Positions 53,645-63,775 are shown, counted from the stretch's first letter. The stretch is DNA of 64,000 nucleotides from Acidobacteriota bacterium (GCA_003697135.1 RFGC01000044.1:1-64000); one strand, 5' to 3'. A program made the numbers and translations. Notes: a model not told the origin generated them from the sequence alone.

Positions 53645-56600
53645 ATGAGAACAGATAAAAAAGTCAAAGACTTGATTGAAGTTCGCTCCTACAGTGCTTT
53701 GTCGGATTATCTTTCTGATCCAGCTAAAACTTTATCGGCATATCTTTTCACTGACGCCACCGCTGAAATGATGTCGAAGTGGCTTGATAAGATTGCTGAA
53801 GTTTCCGTTCAGAACGGTGCCGCTAAAGCGTTAGCGGGCTACCGTGGTGTTGGGAAAAGCCACTTTCTAGCAACGCTCAGTGCAATACTCTCTCAACCTG
53901 ATTTAAGAGCGCAGATCACCGAGCCTTTAGTTTTGATGAGTGCACAACGCTTGAAAAGAAGGCGTCATCTAGTTGCGCATGTTCGTCGAGGGACTAACGA
54001 AAGTATTTTGGAAGAATTGAAAGACGCCTTGGCCGCAACTCTCGAAATGGAACGAGAAGCTTTAGGGGACTCACCAGAAGAGATGCTACAACTTGCGGCA
54101 AACAGGGCCGGTGATTTGCCGTTCGTGATTATAGTTGATACAGCCATGGAGAGAGTGGCCAGGGTGTCACGTAATGATGGACCTTTCCTTGGTTCGTTAG
54201 CGGAAATTGCAAAGAATTTGAATATTTTTATTGGTCTTGCTTTGGATGACGATATTGCGGGAGCTGATGGGGTAAACGTTGCAATAGCTAGAACTTATTC
54301 GATTGATTACCTAGACACAGACCACCTATACCGAATAGTCAACACTTACGTATTCCCGAAAAATCCGCAGGAAGTTGGTTCTCTCAAAGAAGTTTATAAT
54401 TACTTTCGACGCTACTTGCCAGGCTTTCATTGGAGCGAGCAGAAATTTACTTATCTGTATCCGCTTCATCCGCTGATTTTAGAAATTGCGCCTTTCGTTA
54501 GACTCTACGTGAAAGAGTTTGCACTGATGGGGTTTGCATCAGAAGCAGGAACTAAAATTCTGGGAAGACCTGCTAATTCTTTGATTTGTTTAGACGAAGT
54601 TTTTGACAAGGTTGAGCTTTCACTTCGTAAATCGGACGAATTACAGGAAGCGTTTGCAGCTTTTGACAGAGTAAACAACGAGGTTATAAATCAAATCCCA
54701 GTTATCCAAAGACTTCAGGCAAAGTTGATTTTGAAAACGCTCTTGCTTTTGTCATTGAACGGAGAAGGAGCAACGGATACAGAAGTTAGCGCAGCTACGC
54801 TGATTTTTGATGAAGATAATTTGGAAGATACTTCTAGACCTGTTAGGGAAATCCTACAAAAATTCGCTGAAGCCTTGCCAAATGAGATAAACCGAATTGT
54901 GGAAAAAAGCGGACAGATTCGCTACAGCTTTAAGGTTGCAGGGAAAGACAGCCTCAATCAGGCTTTGCGCGAGGCGGCTTTGGGAATCTCTTCAGATGTG
55001 GTGCCTAAGATTCTCCGCAGATTTGCTAGTGAAAGATTTTCTGACTGGGTTTTGCTTACCGAGAATGAGGTTTTCGATTCCGTGGATTGCAACGTTATAT
55101 GGCGAGGTGGCATAAGACGAGGCAGAGTAATATGGGATTGGTATGAAACTCTAGGACTTGAACCTTCAATGAGAGCCGACTCTTATGATTGGGAAGTGAT
55201 AATAACAAGACCGGAAAGAGAAGTTGTAGATACTGGCGAAGGTGATTCGATTCTTAAAGTTTATTGGCGTCCGGCTCAACTAAGACCCGATGAAGTTGAG
55301 GTGCTCCTCCGTTATCACGTTCTTGTTACTGATACGTGGCTTCAAGAAGAATTCGGAGATCAAATAAGCATTGCCGGACACGCCTTGATGACAACCGTAG
55401 GCAAGATTTGGGAAAGAATTTTTCTCGAGGAAGGTGAGCTGATAATTGACGGAAAGCCTCATAGATTTACAGATATAGCAAAGAACTCTAGGAGCTTGAG
55501 CATAACTTTTACCGAAATGCTCACACCTGCATTTGAGGCTCATTATCCTGAGCACCCCGTTTTCGGCGAAGTCTTAGGAATAAACGAAGTATCAGCTTTG
55601 GTTAGCAGTTTCTTTGGGAGCAGACGGGTAAATGCGCCTGAAACTCAAGCTTTGGCTGTTAATTTTGCAGAACCTCTCAATTTGGTGACAATGCGCGGCG
55701 ATATTTTGGTTCCTTGCTCGCAAGAGGATTTATTGCATTTGCCTACGGTGCAAAAAATAATTTCGTTTCTGAATGAAACCGATAGAGAAGTTGTGCCTCT
55801 GAAAGAAATTTATCATCTTTTAAGGCATGAACCTTATGGTCTAGTGCGTGAGGCTGTTCAACTAATTTTATCTGCTTTGGTTGCCAAAAGAAGGCTTGAG
55901 TTTATAACTTCAGAAGGAAATCGCATAAATTGGCGTTCGTTAGACTTGAAGATTATCTGGGACGATATTGTCGGCATAGCTCGTTCCGAAGTTGTATCCT
56001 ATTCGAGCGCTGAACTGATTGAGTGGGCTAAAACTCTTACTTCCGCAGATAATTTCCAAACTTTAGATGATCCACAAGACAGGGAGAAAATATACGAAGC
56101 TTTAACAAGCTGGCTTAAGGATTGGAGAACAGCAAGAATTTTAGATCGCTTTGAAAAGTTGCCCGAAGATTCTCTGAACACAAAAATTTGGCGACTTGCA
56201 ACCAATGCTAATAAGACTTTCGGAGTTGTTGCTAGCGCAATAGAGGAAGTTCTTAACGACAGCATATCTTTGGAAGAATGTTTACAGAGAATTGCCGATG
56301 CTTTCTCGAATTCCGAGAAAGTCTTTATTGAGCGCACAAAAGACCTAGTAAAACTGGAAGACTTCCTCAATGGAGCAGACCTTCGCAACAAGGCTTGGGA
56401 ATACCTTGCTCTTTGCGAAATAACTCAAGATGAAACTATAGAGCAACTTCGCGAAGAGTTACTTGATGCAATGAATCAAATGACCATAGCACCGAGTGAA
56501 AATCTCAACCGAGAATTTGAAAAATTGTGGAATAATTTTAGAGAAAAGTATGCCGAATACTTCGCCATTCGTCACGATCAAACAATGAGAAATGCAGAAC

Positions 56601-57196
56601 TGCAGGATCAAGTCGAAGAAGTGATAAGAAGCAGAGAATGGTGGGAGTTTGAAACTCTTTCAAGATTTCCTATTTTCCCAAAGAGTTACTACCGAGATGC
56701 CAAAGAACTTTATGAAATAGCCAAACAGCTAAATTGCAAAATTGATGTCAGAGAGATGCTCAAAACCCATCCCGTCTGTGCTTGCTCTTTTAGGCTATCT
56801 CAAATGGAGGTTTGGCGAGAGTTACCACAAAAACTTACCGAGATCATGGAAAAAGGACGTAAAAGTTACAGAAAAATCCTCAGCACTTTAAGAGCGACGA
56901 TTCTGCCGTTTCTAGAAAACATAGCAAAGACAGTTAAAAAGGAAGATGAAAAAGAGGTCTTGCTTGGACTGATAGATATTTTCAAGACCGGTAAACCAAT
57001 ACCTTTACTTTCTGCAAAGGAGATAATGCTACTTGAAAAGGCTGTTAACTCCATTCAAACTTCACCGATGCTCACAGTTGAATTCATAGACGAAGCCGGT
57101 TATTTAGGCAGAGAAGAATGGAAGCAAAGAGTTAGAGAATGGTTAAATGAAATGCCAAAAGAGCCTGTTCTAATAAAGCTCGAGTCCTCGATCTGA
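53645..57196 (+). CDS. large P-loop ATPase resembling BrxC/PglY (DUF6079-like)
   Basis: The 1183-residue protein opens with a short DLIEV segment, then VSDATAE-like helix text (YLFTDATAEMM) and a Walker A, GYRGVGKSH, at 65-73. The order and spacing match the start of BrxC/PglY and related DUF6079 ATPases of BREX phage-defence systems. Walker B would be VIIVD (161-165), but it lacks the following glutamate. A second conserved patch FTYLYPLHPLILEI lies near 275. The rest is long and helical. It has no signal peptide. No brxA, brxB, pglX, pglZ or methyltransferase is nearby; instead a heptosyltransferase-like gene follows 13 bp later. I infer the family from pattern, not from a search. Its role here is unknown. 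Confidence 0.65.
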   Translation: MRTDKKVKDLIEVRSYSALSDYLSDPAKTLSAYLFTDATAEMMSKWLDKIAEVSVQNGAAKALAGYRGVGKSHFLATLSAILSQPDLRAQITEPLVLMSAQRLKRRRHLVAHVRRGTNESILEELKDALAATLEMEREALGDSPEEMLQLAANRAGDLPFVIIVDTAMERVARVSRNDGPFLGSLAEIAKNLNIFIGLALDDDIAGADGVNVAIARTYSIDYLDTDHLYRIVNTYVFPKNPQEVGSLKEVYNYFRRYLPGFHWSEQKFTYLYPLHPLILEIAPFVRLYVKEFALMGFASEAGTKILGRPANSLICLDEVFDKVELSLRKSDELQEAFAAFDRVNNEVINQIPVIQRLQAKLILKTLLLLSLNGEGATDTEVSAATLIFDEDNLEDTSRPVREILQKFAEALPNEINRIVEKSGQIRYSFKVAGKDSLNQALREAALGISSDVVPKILRRFASERFSDWVLLTENEVFDSVDCNVIWRGGIRRGRVIWDWYETLGLEPSMRADSYDWEVIITRPEREVVDTGEGDSILKVYWRPAQLRPDEVEVLLRYHVLVTDTWLQEEFGDQISIAGHALMTTVGKIWERIFLEEGELIIDGKPHRFTDIAKNSRSLSITFTEMLTPAFEAHYPEHPVFGEVLGINEVSALVSSFFGSRRVNAPETQALAVNFAEPLNLVTMRGDILVPCSQEDLLHLPTVQKIISFLNETDREVVPLKEIYHLLRHEPYGLVREAVQLILSALVAKRRLEFITSEGNRINWRSLDLKIIWDDIVGIARSEVVSYSSAELIEWAKTLTSADNFQTLDDPQDREKIYEALTSWLKDWRTARILDRFEKLPEDSLNTKIWRLATNANKTFGVVASAIEEVLNDSISLEECLQRIADAFSNSEKVFIERTKDLVKLEDFLNGADLRNKAWEYLALCEITQDETIEQLREELLDAMNQMTIAPSENLNREFEKLWNNFREKYAEYFAIRHDQTMRNAELQDQVEEVIRSREWWEFETLSRFPIFPKSYYRDAKELYEIAKQLNCKIDVREMLKTHPVCACSFRLSQMEVWRELPQKLTEIMEKGRKSYRKILSTLRATILPFLENIAKTVKKEDEKEVLLGLIDIFKTGKPIPLLSAKEIMLLEKAVNSIQTSPMLTVEFIDEAGYLGREEWKQRVREWLNEMPKEPVLIKLESSI

Positions 57197-57209
57197 TAGG
57201 CTGTTACTC

Positions 57210-58244
57210 GTGAAAATTTTAATTGTCAAACTCGGAAGCATTGGAGACGTGATCCATACTTTGCCTTCTTTGGTTGCGATTAGACGAAAATTCCAAGAAG
57301 CCAGAATTTCTTGGGTCGTTGAGAAAAAAGCTTCCGAGATTTTGCATGGCAACAGGCTTCTAGACGATTTAATAATCATCAACACCGCTGGAATAAGGCG
57401 CTTAAAAGATTTTTCTTCGCTTCGTAGTATCTTTGAACTTTGCAAAATTAAGCCGGACGTGGCTTTGGATTTCCAAGGTCTTTTGAAATCAGCTTTGGTA
57501 GCAAAACTTTCAGGAGCAGAAAGAAGATATGGATTTTCAAAGAATGCGCTTCGTGAGCCTGAAAGTCGCTTTCTTTTAACAGACTTGGTGGAGATTCCTA
57601 ACGGGAAAATCCATGTTATACGAAAGAATTTGCTTTTAGCCGAAAAAGCTTTAGGAGTATCTGTGCCGGAGGTTTTTGAGTTTCCAATTGAAACGGATTC
57701 ATCTCATCAAAAAGAAGCTGAAGAAATCATTAGCAAGGTCGGAGAAAATTTCGCTATTTTGAATCCGGCGGGCGGTTGGAAAACGAAACTTTGGGATGCG
57801 GAAAATTTCGGAGCTTTAGCCGATAGGCTCTGGGAGGAGTTGGGTCTAAAGTCGGTTGTTACAACCGCAAAAGATGAAAGTTTTCTAGCTCAAAGAGTCT
57901 TGCAAAATAGCAAAAGCCGAATGATTATGCTCGCAAACCCTTCACTTAAAGGTTTTTATGAGTTGGTGAAGAGGGCTAGCATCTATGTTGGTGGAGACAC
58001 AGGCCCAACGCATCTTGCGATTGCAGCAAATACGCCTGTTGTAGGCATCTTCGGTCCTACAGAATGGTGGCGTAACGGTAGTTTTCGTTCGGAAGATATT
58101 TGTGTCGAAAGAACAGACATCAATTGTCGCACGAATTGCCATCGTAGAGTTTGCAACAATTGGATTTGCATGGATATCTCAGTTGATCGTGTTTTCGATG
58201 CTGTTAAAAGAAGACTAAAAGTAGCTAGTCGAAAAATAACTTAG
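57210..58244 (+). CDS. glycosyltransferase family 9 (heptosyltransferase-like)
   Basis: The 344-residue protein opens with ILIVKLGSIGDVIHTLP, the standard start of WaaC/WaaF heptosyltransferases. It also has the nucleotide-sugar site GGDTGPTHLAIAANTPVVGIFGPT and a cysteine-rich C-terminal cluster (NCRTNCHRRVCNNWIC). It should add heptose or a similar sugar to the lipopolysaccharide core, fitting the ADP-heptose genes about 7 kb upstream. The start is GTG 57210, 13 bases after the ATPase stop, so both are on one transcript; DUF3108 follows 12 bp later. Confidence 0.9.
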   Translation: MKILIVKLGSIGDVIHTLPSLVAIRRKFQEARISWVVEKKASEILHGNRLLDDLIIINTAGIRRLKDFSSLRSIFELCKIKPDVALDFQGLLKSALVAKLSGAERRYGFSKNALREPESRFLLTDLVEIPNGKIHVIRKNLLLAEKALGVSVPEVFEFPIETDSSHQKEAEEIISKVGENFAILNPAGGWKTKLWDAENFGALADRLWEELGLKSVVTTAKDESFLAQRVLQNSKSRMIMLANPSLKGFYELVKRASIYVGGDTGPTHLAIAANTPVVGIFGPTEWWRNGSFRSEDICVERTDINCRTNCHRRVCNNWICMDISVDRVFDAVKRRLKVASRKIT

Positions 58245-58256
58245 GGATTTTGAGCT

Positions 58257-59069
58257 ATGAGGGCAAATTGGGTTACTAGGCTATTTTTCTTGTTTCTTCT
58301 GTTTTTTGTTTATTCAGAGTGGGTTTTTCTCCAATCTGCTCCACCGAAACCAGAGATTCTACTTCCCGGAGAGACTTTGGTTTACGAAGTAAAGTTCAGC
58401 AAATCAATTCTTCGAGGTATTAGCATCGGCACTTTGTCATTTTCGGTGAGCAAATCGGTTGATAATAAATCCTACGAAATTAAATTTGAAGGACGATCGA
58501 AAGGTATATTGGTTAGCCTTTTTGGGAAAAAAATACTGCAAGTTTTTCATTCTGTAATTGACGAAGAGAAGTTTAGAGTTTTGAAAACCCTAAAGCGTGA
58601 TGAGCAAGGTGACCGCATCAGGGATTCCGAAGCTATTTTTGATTACAACCAGATGAAGGTAGTTTTCACGGAGATCGATCCGAAAGACCCTTTGAAACCA
58701 CCGCGTCGGATTTCTTCCGAGATTGCTGAAGAAACTCATGACTTGGTTTCTGGAGTTTATCGCTTAAGGCAAGTCCCCTTGGAAGTGGGTAAAACCTTTG
58801 AAACGGTTGTTAGTGATTCCGGATTGGTTTACAAGATTCCCGTAAAGGTCACAGCAAGGGAAAAACAAGATACTGTTTTAGGTGATGTTTGGTGTTACAG
58901 AATCGAGCCAGAGGTTTTTGGTAAGGGAAGGTTTATAGAACAAGAAGGGAAAATGGTGATTTGGATTGCAGATAACGAAAGAAAAATTCCTGTTGGTTCA
59001 AGACTCGAAACCGAAATAGGCAGAATCGAAGTTAAATTGAAGAAGGTGCAAATAGCACAAGGAAAATAA
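58257..59069 (+). CDS. exported DUF3108-like protein
   Basis: The 270-residue protein begins with a signal peptide (LFFLFLLFFVYSEWVFL). The mature part is beta-strand rich, starting LLPGETLVYEVKFS, with GLVYKIPVKVTAREK and a final RIEVKLKKVQ. This resembles the DUF3108 family of periplasmic proteins, which have a lipid-transport-like beta fold but no firmly known function. It ends the ATPase-glycosyltransferase operon and converges with the copper ATPase gene 7 bp away. Confidence 0.8.
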   Translation: MRANWVTRLFFLFLLFFVYSEWVFLQSAPPKPEILLPGETLVYEVKFSKSILRGISIGTLSFSVSKSVDNKSYEIKFEGRSKGILVSLFGKKILQVFHSVIDEEKFRVLKTLKRDEQGDRIRDSEAIFDYNQMKVVFTEIDPKDPLKPPRRISSEIAEETHDLVSGVYRLRQVPLEVGKTFETVVSDSGLVYKIPVKVTAREKQDTVLGDVWCYRIEPEVFGKGRFIEQEGKMVIWIADNERKIPVGSRLETEIGRIEVKLKKVQIAQGK

Positions 59070-59076
59070 GGAAGAT

Positions 59077-61371
59077 TTACGAAAGCCTTGCATTTTTTAG
59101 CCTCAAAGCGTTGAAAATAACAGACACAGAGCTGAAAGTCATTGCGGCAGAGGCTATCATTGGCGAGAGTAAGATTCCTAAAAACGGGAACAGAACGCCT
59201 GCCGCAATCGGGACACTCAAAAAATTATAAACAAAAGCGAAAAACAGATTTTGTCTGATGTTTTTCATAACCAAACGCGCTAGGCGATGCGCTTTCAAAA
59301 TCCCTTTCAAGTCGCTTTTTAGAAGAGTTATTCCGGCTGATTCGACTGCAATATCGCTACCTGATGCGAATGCGATTCCGACATCTGCTTGTGCAAGTGC
59401 TGGAGCGTCGTTGACACCATCACCTGCCATCGCTACTCTTTTCCCTCTAGATTGCAGTTCTTTGATTTTTTCTGCTTTTTGCCACGGATAAACTTCAGCG
59501 AAAATCTCGTCAACTTTCAACTTCTTCCCTACCAATTCGGCTGTTTTTCGATTGTCTCCCGTCATCATGATAACCGAAATGCCTTGGTGATGGAGTTTCT
59601 CGATTACCTCTGCGGCAGATTCTTTGATTTCGTCTGATATTCCTAAGTAGGCGGCTGTTTTTCCATCAACCGAAACTTCAACTACGGTGTAGCCCTGAGC
59701 CTGCATGGTTTCAACGGTTTCGGAAGGGGAAGGTCTTTTGACCTCGATGAGTTTTTCGCCTATCTGTCCAGAAACTCCCTCTCCGACTGAAGCACGAAAA
59801 GAGTGAACTTCCTCTAGCTTTAAGTTTCTTTCGGAAGCGGCATCTACAATCGCTTTTGCTAAGGGATGCTCGCTTATTCTTTCAACAGAAGCGGCATAAC
59901 GCAAAACTTCGTCTTCAGAGAAACTAGTGTCTTCAAGCATTATCTTTCGCAATTTTAGTTTTCCTTCTGTCAATGTGCCTGTTTTGTCTATGACAACGGT
60001 GTTTATTTTTTCCAGAGCTTGCAAGGCTTCAGCGTTTTTAATCAAAATTCCTTCTTTTGCGCCTCTTCCCGTGCCAACCATGATTGACATTGGCGTTGCA
60101 AGACCCAGAGCACAAGGACAAGCTATTATCAAAACAGAAACTGCCGAGACAAATGCGTATATGAAATTACCAAGAAAGAGCCAAGTAACAAAGGCAATTA
60201 GAGCTATGAGAATCACTGCTGGGACGAAATATGCCGAGACCTTATCAGCAAGATTTTGAATCGGCGCACGCGAACGCTGAGCTTCGGAAACCATCCGGAC
60301 GATATTTGCAAGCAGAGTTTCATTGCCTACCTTTTCGGCTCTCATTAAGAAAGAGTAGCCACCGTTGAGAGTCCCACCGATTACTCTGTCTCCTGCTTTT
60401 CGATAGACTGGCACCGACTCACCTGTTATCATTGATTCATCAACATAGGTTTCGCCTTCCAAGATTATGCCATCGGTCGGTATTTTTTCATTGGCTCTTA
60501 CTCTCAATTTTGTTCCTACAAGCAGTTCATCTACAGGAATTTCGGCTTCTGTGCCATCATCGAAAACAACTAAGGCCTCTTTGGGTGTTAGGTTCAAAAG
60601 CTCTTTAATCGCTGATGAAGTTCGCATTCTGGCCTTCAGTTCCAGCACTTGGCCAAGTAGAACGAGAGTTGTGATAACGGCTGATGCCTCGAAGTAAACA
60701 GCAATTTTGCCGTCGTGTGAAAGGACGTGAAGCAAAGACTCTGTAGGGAAAAAGGTTGTAAGTATCAAAACCAAAAGGCTGTAAAAGTAAGCTGAAGCGG
60801 TTCCTATTGCAATCAACGTGAACATATTGGGACTCAAGTTTTTGATTGAACAAACGGCGCGCACAAAAAATGGAAAACCGCCCCAGAAAACAACCGGTGT
60901 GGCAAGAATAAGCTGAATCCACACCGATAGCTCAAGGAAGCTACCAAAGAGCATTTCGCTCATAGCCAGTAGAAAAATCGGCACAGTTAAAACTGTGGAA
61001 ACAGCGAAGCGCCTTTTCATATCAACAAATTCCGGGTCTTCCGCTTCAGTGGCACTAGCTGATGCGATAAATTTAGGCTCAAGCGCCATTCCACAGATTG
61101 AGCAAAACCCGTGTCCGATTTTTGTTATTTCAGGATGCATCGGGCATGTGTATTCGCTTTTTTCAGTGGATTCGGTAGCTTCAGGTTTTACTGACAAGAA
61201 TTTTTCAGGATTTTGGCGAAAGCGATTGTAGCATCTGATAGCACAAAAGTAGTAATCTTCGTTTTTGTATCGAAAGAAAGCAGCAGCCGTTGCGGGTTGC
61301 ACCAGCATTTTGCAAACAGGATCAACCTTGACCTCAATGTTCTCACTGCTTTTTCTCGTAAGCTGTATCAT
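59077..61371 (-). CDS. copA: copper-transporting P1B-type ATPase with YHS domain
   Basis: This 764-residue inner-membrane pump should export Cu+. The N terminus has a YHS domain (about 14-58, with DPVCKM and FCAIRC) and then a heavy-metal-binding motif YTCPMHPEI..CSICGMALEP (about 74-99) in place of the usual CxxC ferredoxin-like domains. The transport site is CPC at 418-420, the phosphorylation motif is DKTGT at 462-466, and TGES is at 316-319. It starts 12 bp after the cupredoxin lipoprotein gene, so both form a copper unit. The YHS type has been tied to copper chaperone-like delivery in other bacteria. Confidence 0.92.
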   Translation of the reverse strand: MIQLTRKSSENIEVKVDPVCKMLVQPATAAAFFRYKNEDYYFCAIRCYNRFRQNPEKFLSVKPEATESTEKSEYTCPMHPEITKIGHGFCSICGMALEPKFIASASATEAEDPEFVDMKRRFAVSTVLTVPIFLLAMSEMLFGSFLELSVWIQLILATPVVFWGGFPFFVRAVCSIKNLSPNMFTLIAIGTASAYFYSLLVLILTTFFPTESLLHVLSHDGKIAVYFEASAVITTLVLLGQVLELKARMRTSSAIKELLNLTPKEALVVFDDGTEAEIPVDELLVGTKLRVRANEKIPTDGIILEGETYVDESMITGESVPVYRKAGDRVIGGTLNGGYSFLMRAEKVGNETLLANIVRMVSEAQRSRAPIQNLADKVSAYFVPAVILIALIAFVTWLFLGNFIYAFVSAVSVLIIACPCALGLATPMSIMVGTGRGAKEGILIKNAEALQALEKINTVVIDKTGTLTEGKLKLRKIMLEDTSFSEDEVLRYAASVERISEHPLAKAIVDAASERNLKLEEVHSFRASVGEGVSGQIGEKLIEVKRPSPSETVETMQAQGYTVVEVSVDGKTAAYLGISDEIKESAAEVIEKLHHQGISVIMMTGDNRKTAELVGKKLKVDEIFAEVYPWQKAEKIKELQSRGKRVAMAGDGVNDAPALAQADVGIAFASGSDIAVESAGITLLKSDLKGILKAHRLARLVMKNIRQNLFFAFVYNFLSVPIAAGVLFPFLGILLSPMIASAAMTFSSVSVIFNALRLKNARLS

Positions 61372-61383
61372 CTTGCAAGCCTT

Positions 61384-62565
61384 TTAGGGTGTCTTTTGGA
61401 TAATGATTTTACCTTTAAGCATTTTCATTCCACAGGTGAAATTGATGATACCTTCTTTTTCTGTGGGAATTTCAACTATTACGGGTTCGCCAAAGGGAAG
61501 TTGTTTTTTGATTCCTAGTTGTTCAAATACAACTTCTGAACCGCATGACTTATCGCTAGCTCTTATGAAACCAAGTTTTAAGGGTTTACCTTGTTTGTAG
61601 TGAATTTCTTGTGGCAAGAAACCTTTTTCCGTAACAGCAACTTTGAAAACGTCGTCAGGAACTCGAACTTCCGAAGCAATTGCTGGTATTTCTTCCTTTG
61701 TTCCAACTTCTACTACAAAAGGCACTGTTGTTACCTTGCCATTTCGCTGAAACTCCATCCAAATTTTATAGATTCCTTCCTTCGGAAATGTAACTTCTGT
61801 CATGATTGCGTCTTCGTCAGTTCCGATAATCTCTTTTTCTGGTGAATGACTATGTTGATGTTCATGATGGCTGTTTTTATTGCGACGATGTGCGCCTGCC
61901 CAGAAAGCATGAGAGTGGGAAAATTCGTTCAGATTACTGTTAATAACGACAAAGTGCGCAATTTCGCCTAAGTATTCCTCCAAATCGCCAACGGGTTTGT
62001 TAGTTTGCGGGTCGAGAATCTTGTATTTGAGCGTAGTTGGCTGGCCTGCTATTAGCATTCCTTCTCTTTTCATGCTCACGCGTAAACCATCAACGATTTT
62101 GTCGAGTTTTTCATCAGGCTTTAGCTCCGCTTTTTCTCGTTGATTGCCGGAAACTCTCAAATCCAGAATTTTTAGTATTTCGTTTTTAACTTTTTTCGGC
62201 TTAAACTCTGCATAGAGTTTATAGTCTCCTCCGTTTGGAAAAGTCATCGAGAGTTTCAAGCTCCCATCTTTTTGTAATTCAGGATGTAGATGATAAAACT
62301 CTGCCAAATCGGTCGAAACCACTATCAAATGCATTGGTTTTTCGTGAAAAATTTCCAAATCCTTCACAATTGAGCCTTTGTCATCTTTGACGGTGAAGAT
62401 GAACTCAATTGGCTCGCCAGCATTTACTTCTTTTGGCGTGGTTTGCATCTCAAGAGAGAATTTTTGTGCGATTTCTGCAGGGCTTTCTGAAATGGGTTTC
62501 TCTTGGTTTTGTTGGCAAGCCGCAAAGCATAAAGAAAGAAGAATGGCTAGAAATCTTCTCATCAC
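61384..62565 (-). CDS. lipoprotein with cupredoxin-like domain, probable copper handling
   Basis: The 393-residue protein has a signal peptide with a lipobox-like FAAC (C17). Two Ig-like/FixH-like regions (about 30-140 and 150-300) follow, the second containing a histidine-rich loop (HHEHQHSHS near 230-238). The last 95 residues resemble a cupredoxin, with cysteines in DKSCGSEV and FTCGMKM as likely metal ligands. It probably binds copper at the outer face of the membrane and feeds the adjacent P1B ATPase, starting 12 bp before it. No single named family covers the whole protein. Confidence 0.75.
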   Translation of the reverse strand: MMRRFLAILLSLCFAACQQNQEKPISESPAEIAQKFSLEMQTTPKEVNAGEPIEFIFTVKDDKGSIVKDLEIFHEKPMHLIVVSTDLAEFYHLHPELQKDGSLKLSMTFPNGGDYKLYAEFKPKKVKNEILKILDLRVSGNQREKAELKPDEKLDKIVDGLRVSMKREGMLIAGQPTTLKYKILDPQTNKPVGDLEEYLGEIAHFVVINSNLNEFSHSHAFWAGAHRRNKNSHHEHQHSHSPEKEIIGTDEDAIMTEVTFPKEGIYKIWMEFQRNGKVTTVPFVVEVGTKEEIPAIASEVRVPDDVFKVAVTEKGFLPQEIHYKQGKPLKLGFIRASDKSCGSEVVFEQLGIKKQLPFGEPVIVEIPTEKEGIINFTCGMKMLKGKIIIQKTP

Positions 62566-62605
62566 TCAATTTCTCCTTCTCTAAATATCCAAAAATTTAG
62601 CGCGC

Positions 62606-63775
62606 TTAGTAACTTTTCAAACTATCGCAGTAAGCCTGAAAATTTTGCATCATTTCTTGCAAAGAATCACCGCCGAATTTTTCACGCATTGCGTTGGCTA
62701 ATACTATAGCGAGCATTGCTTCACCGATCACACCCGCAGCTGGAACTGCCGTAACGTCGGAACGTTCAAATGCGGCAGGCTCAGGCTCTTTCGTGTCAAT
62801 ATCAACCGAGCGAAGCGGTTTTCTAAGCGTTGAGATCGGCTTCATGTATCCTCGGACTCTCAGTTCCTCTCCGTTTGTGATTCCACCTTCCAAGCCGCCT
62901 GCACGATTTGTCAATCGCTTGAAACTACCGTTTTCGTAGATGATTTCATCGTGAACTTCAGAGCCGAATCTGGAAGCATTAGCAACACCTTCGCCGATTT
63001 CAACAGCCTTAACGGCATGTATTGACATAATCGCTTGCGCTATTTGCCCGTCGAGTTTTTCGCGCCATGAAACGTGCGAACCTAGACCGACAGGAAGGTT
63101 TTTGGCAACAACTTCAAAAACACCTCCAAGAGTGTCACCTGTCTCCTTTGCTTGATCAATCAATTTAATCATTTCTTGTTCGAGTTCTCTGTCAGCGCAT
63201 CTTAGCGGTGAATCTTCGGGAATTGCGCATATTTCTTCCCATGATTTGAAAGGGATTTCTTCTTTAGGGACACTTCCAATCCTAACAACATGAGAGCGAA
63301 TTTGTATGCCGAAAACTTCTAGAAGTTGTTGAGCTACTGCACCGCAAGCCACGCGGGCGGCAGTTTCTCTGGCTGAAGCTCTTTCGAGAATATCTCTTAA
63401 GTCTCTCGTTTGAAATTTCAATCCGCCTGCAAGATCGGCATGTCCAGGGCGCGGTCTCTTGACGGTGCGAAGTTGCTTAGGCATTTCTAAAGGCTTTTCT
63501 ACGGACATTATTTGACTCCAATGAACAAAGTCGCGATTTTCAATCAGCATTGCAAGCGGCGAGCCTATCGTTTTGCCGTGCCGAACGCCTGAAAGAATTT
63601 CGACCTTATCGCTTTCAATCTTCATTCTTCCACCGCGCCCGTATCCTTGCTGTCTGCGCCAGAGTTGATGATTGATTTTTTCAACCGAAATTTCTAGTCC
63701 TGCGGGCAAGCCTTCGACTATAGCAATCAATGCTTTGCCGTGAGATTCTCCTGCCGTTGTGAAACTGAATTTCAT
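62606..63775 (-). CDS. aroC: chorismate synthase
   Basis: AroC makes chorismate from EPSP using reduced FMN. The 389-residue protein has the opening [22 protein letters not shown], the signatures RPGHADLAG and [15 protein letters not shown], and [18 protein letters not shown]. The length is typical. Its start overlaps the end of the EamA-type transporter gene by 4 bases, so the two are cotranscribed. A 40-bp gap separates it from the copper lipoprotein. Confidence 0.97.
   Translation of the reverse strand: MKFSFTTAGESHGKALIAIVEGLPAGLEISVEKINHQLWRRQQGYGRGGRMKIESDKVEILSGVRHGKTIGSPLAMLIENRDFVHWSQIMSVEKPLEMPKQLRTVKRPRPGHADLAGGLKFQTRDLRDILERASARETAARVACGAVAQQLLEVFGIQIRSHVVRIGSVPKEEIPFKSWEEICAIPEDSPLRCADRELEQEMIKLIDQAKETGDTLGGVFEVVAKNLPVGLGSHVSWREKLDGQIAQAIMSIHAVKAVEIGEGVANASRFGSEVHDEIIYENGSFKRLTNRAGGLEGGITNGEELRVRGYMKPISTLRKPLRSVDIDTKEPEPAAFERSDVTAVPAAGVIGEAMLAIVLANAMREKFGGDSLQEMMQNFQAYCDSLKSY

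Noticed and set aside
53645-57196. A complete BREX phage-defence island
   Set aside because: Only the ATPase resembles a BREX component. No methyltransferase, PglZ, BrxA/B or protease partner is found within 10 kb on either side.
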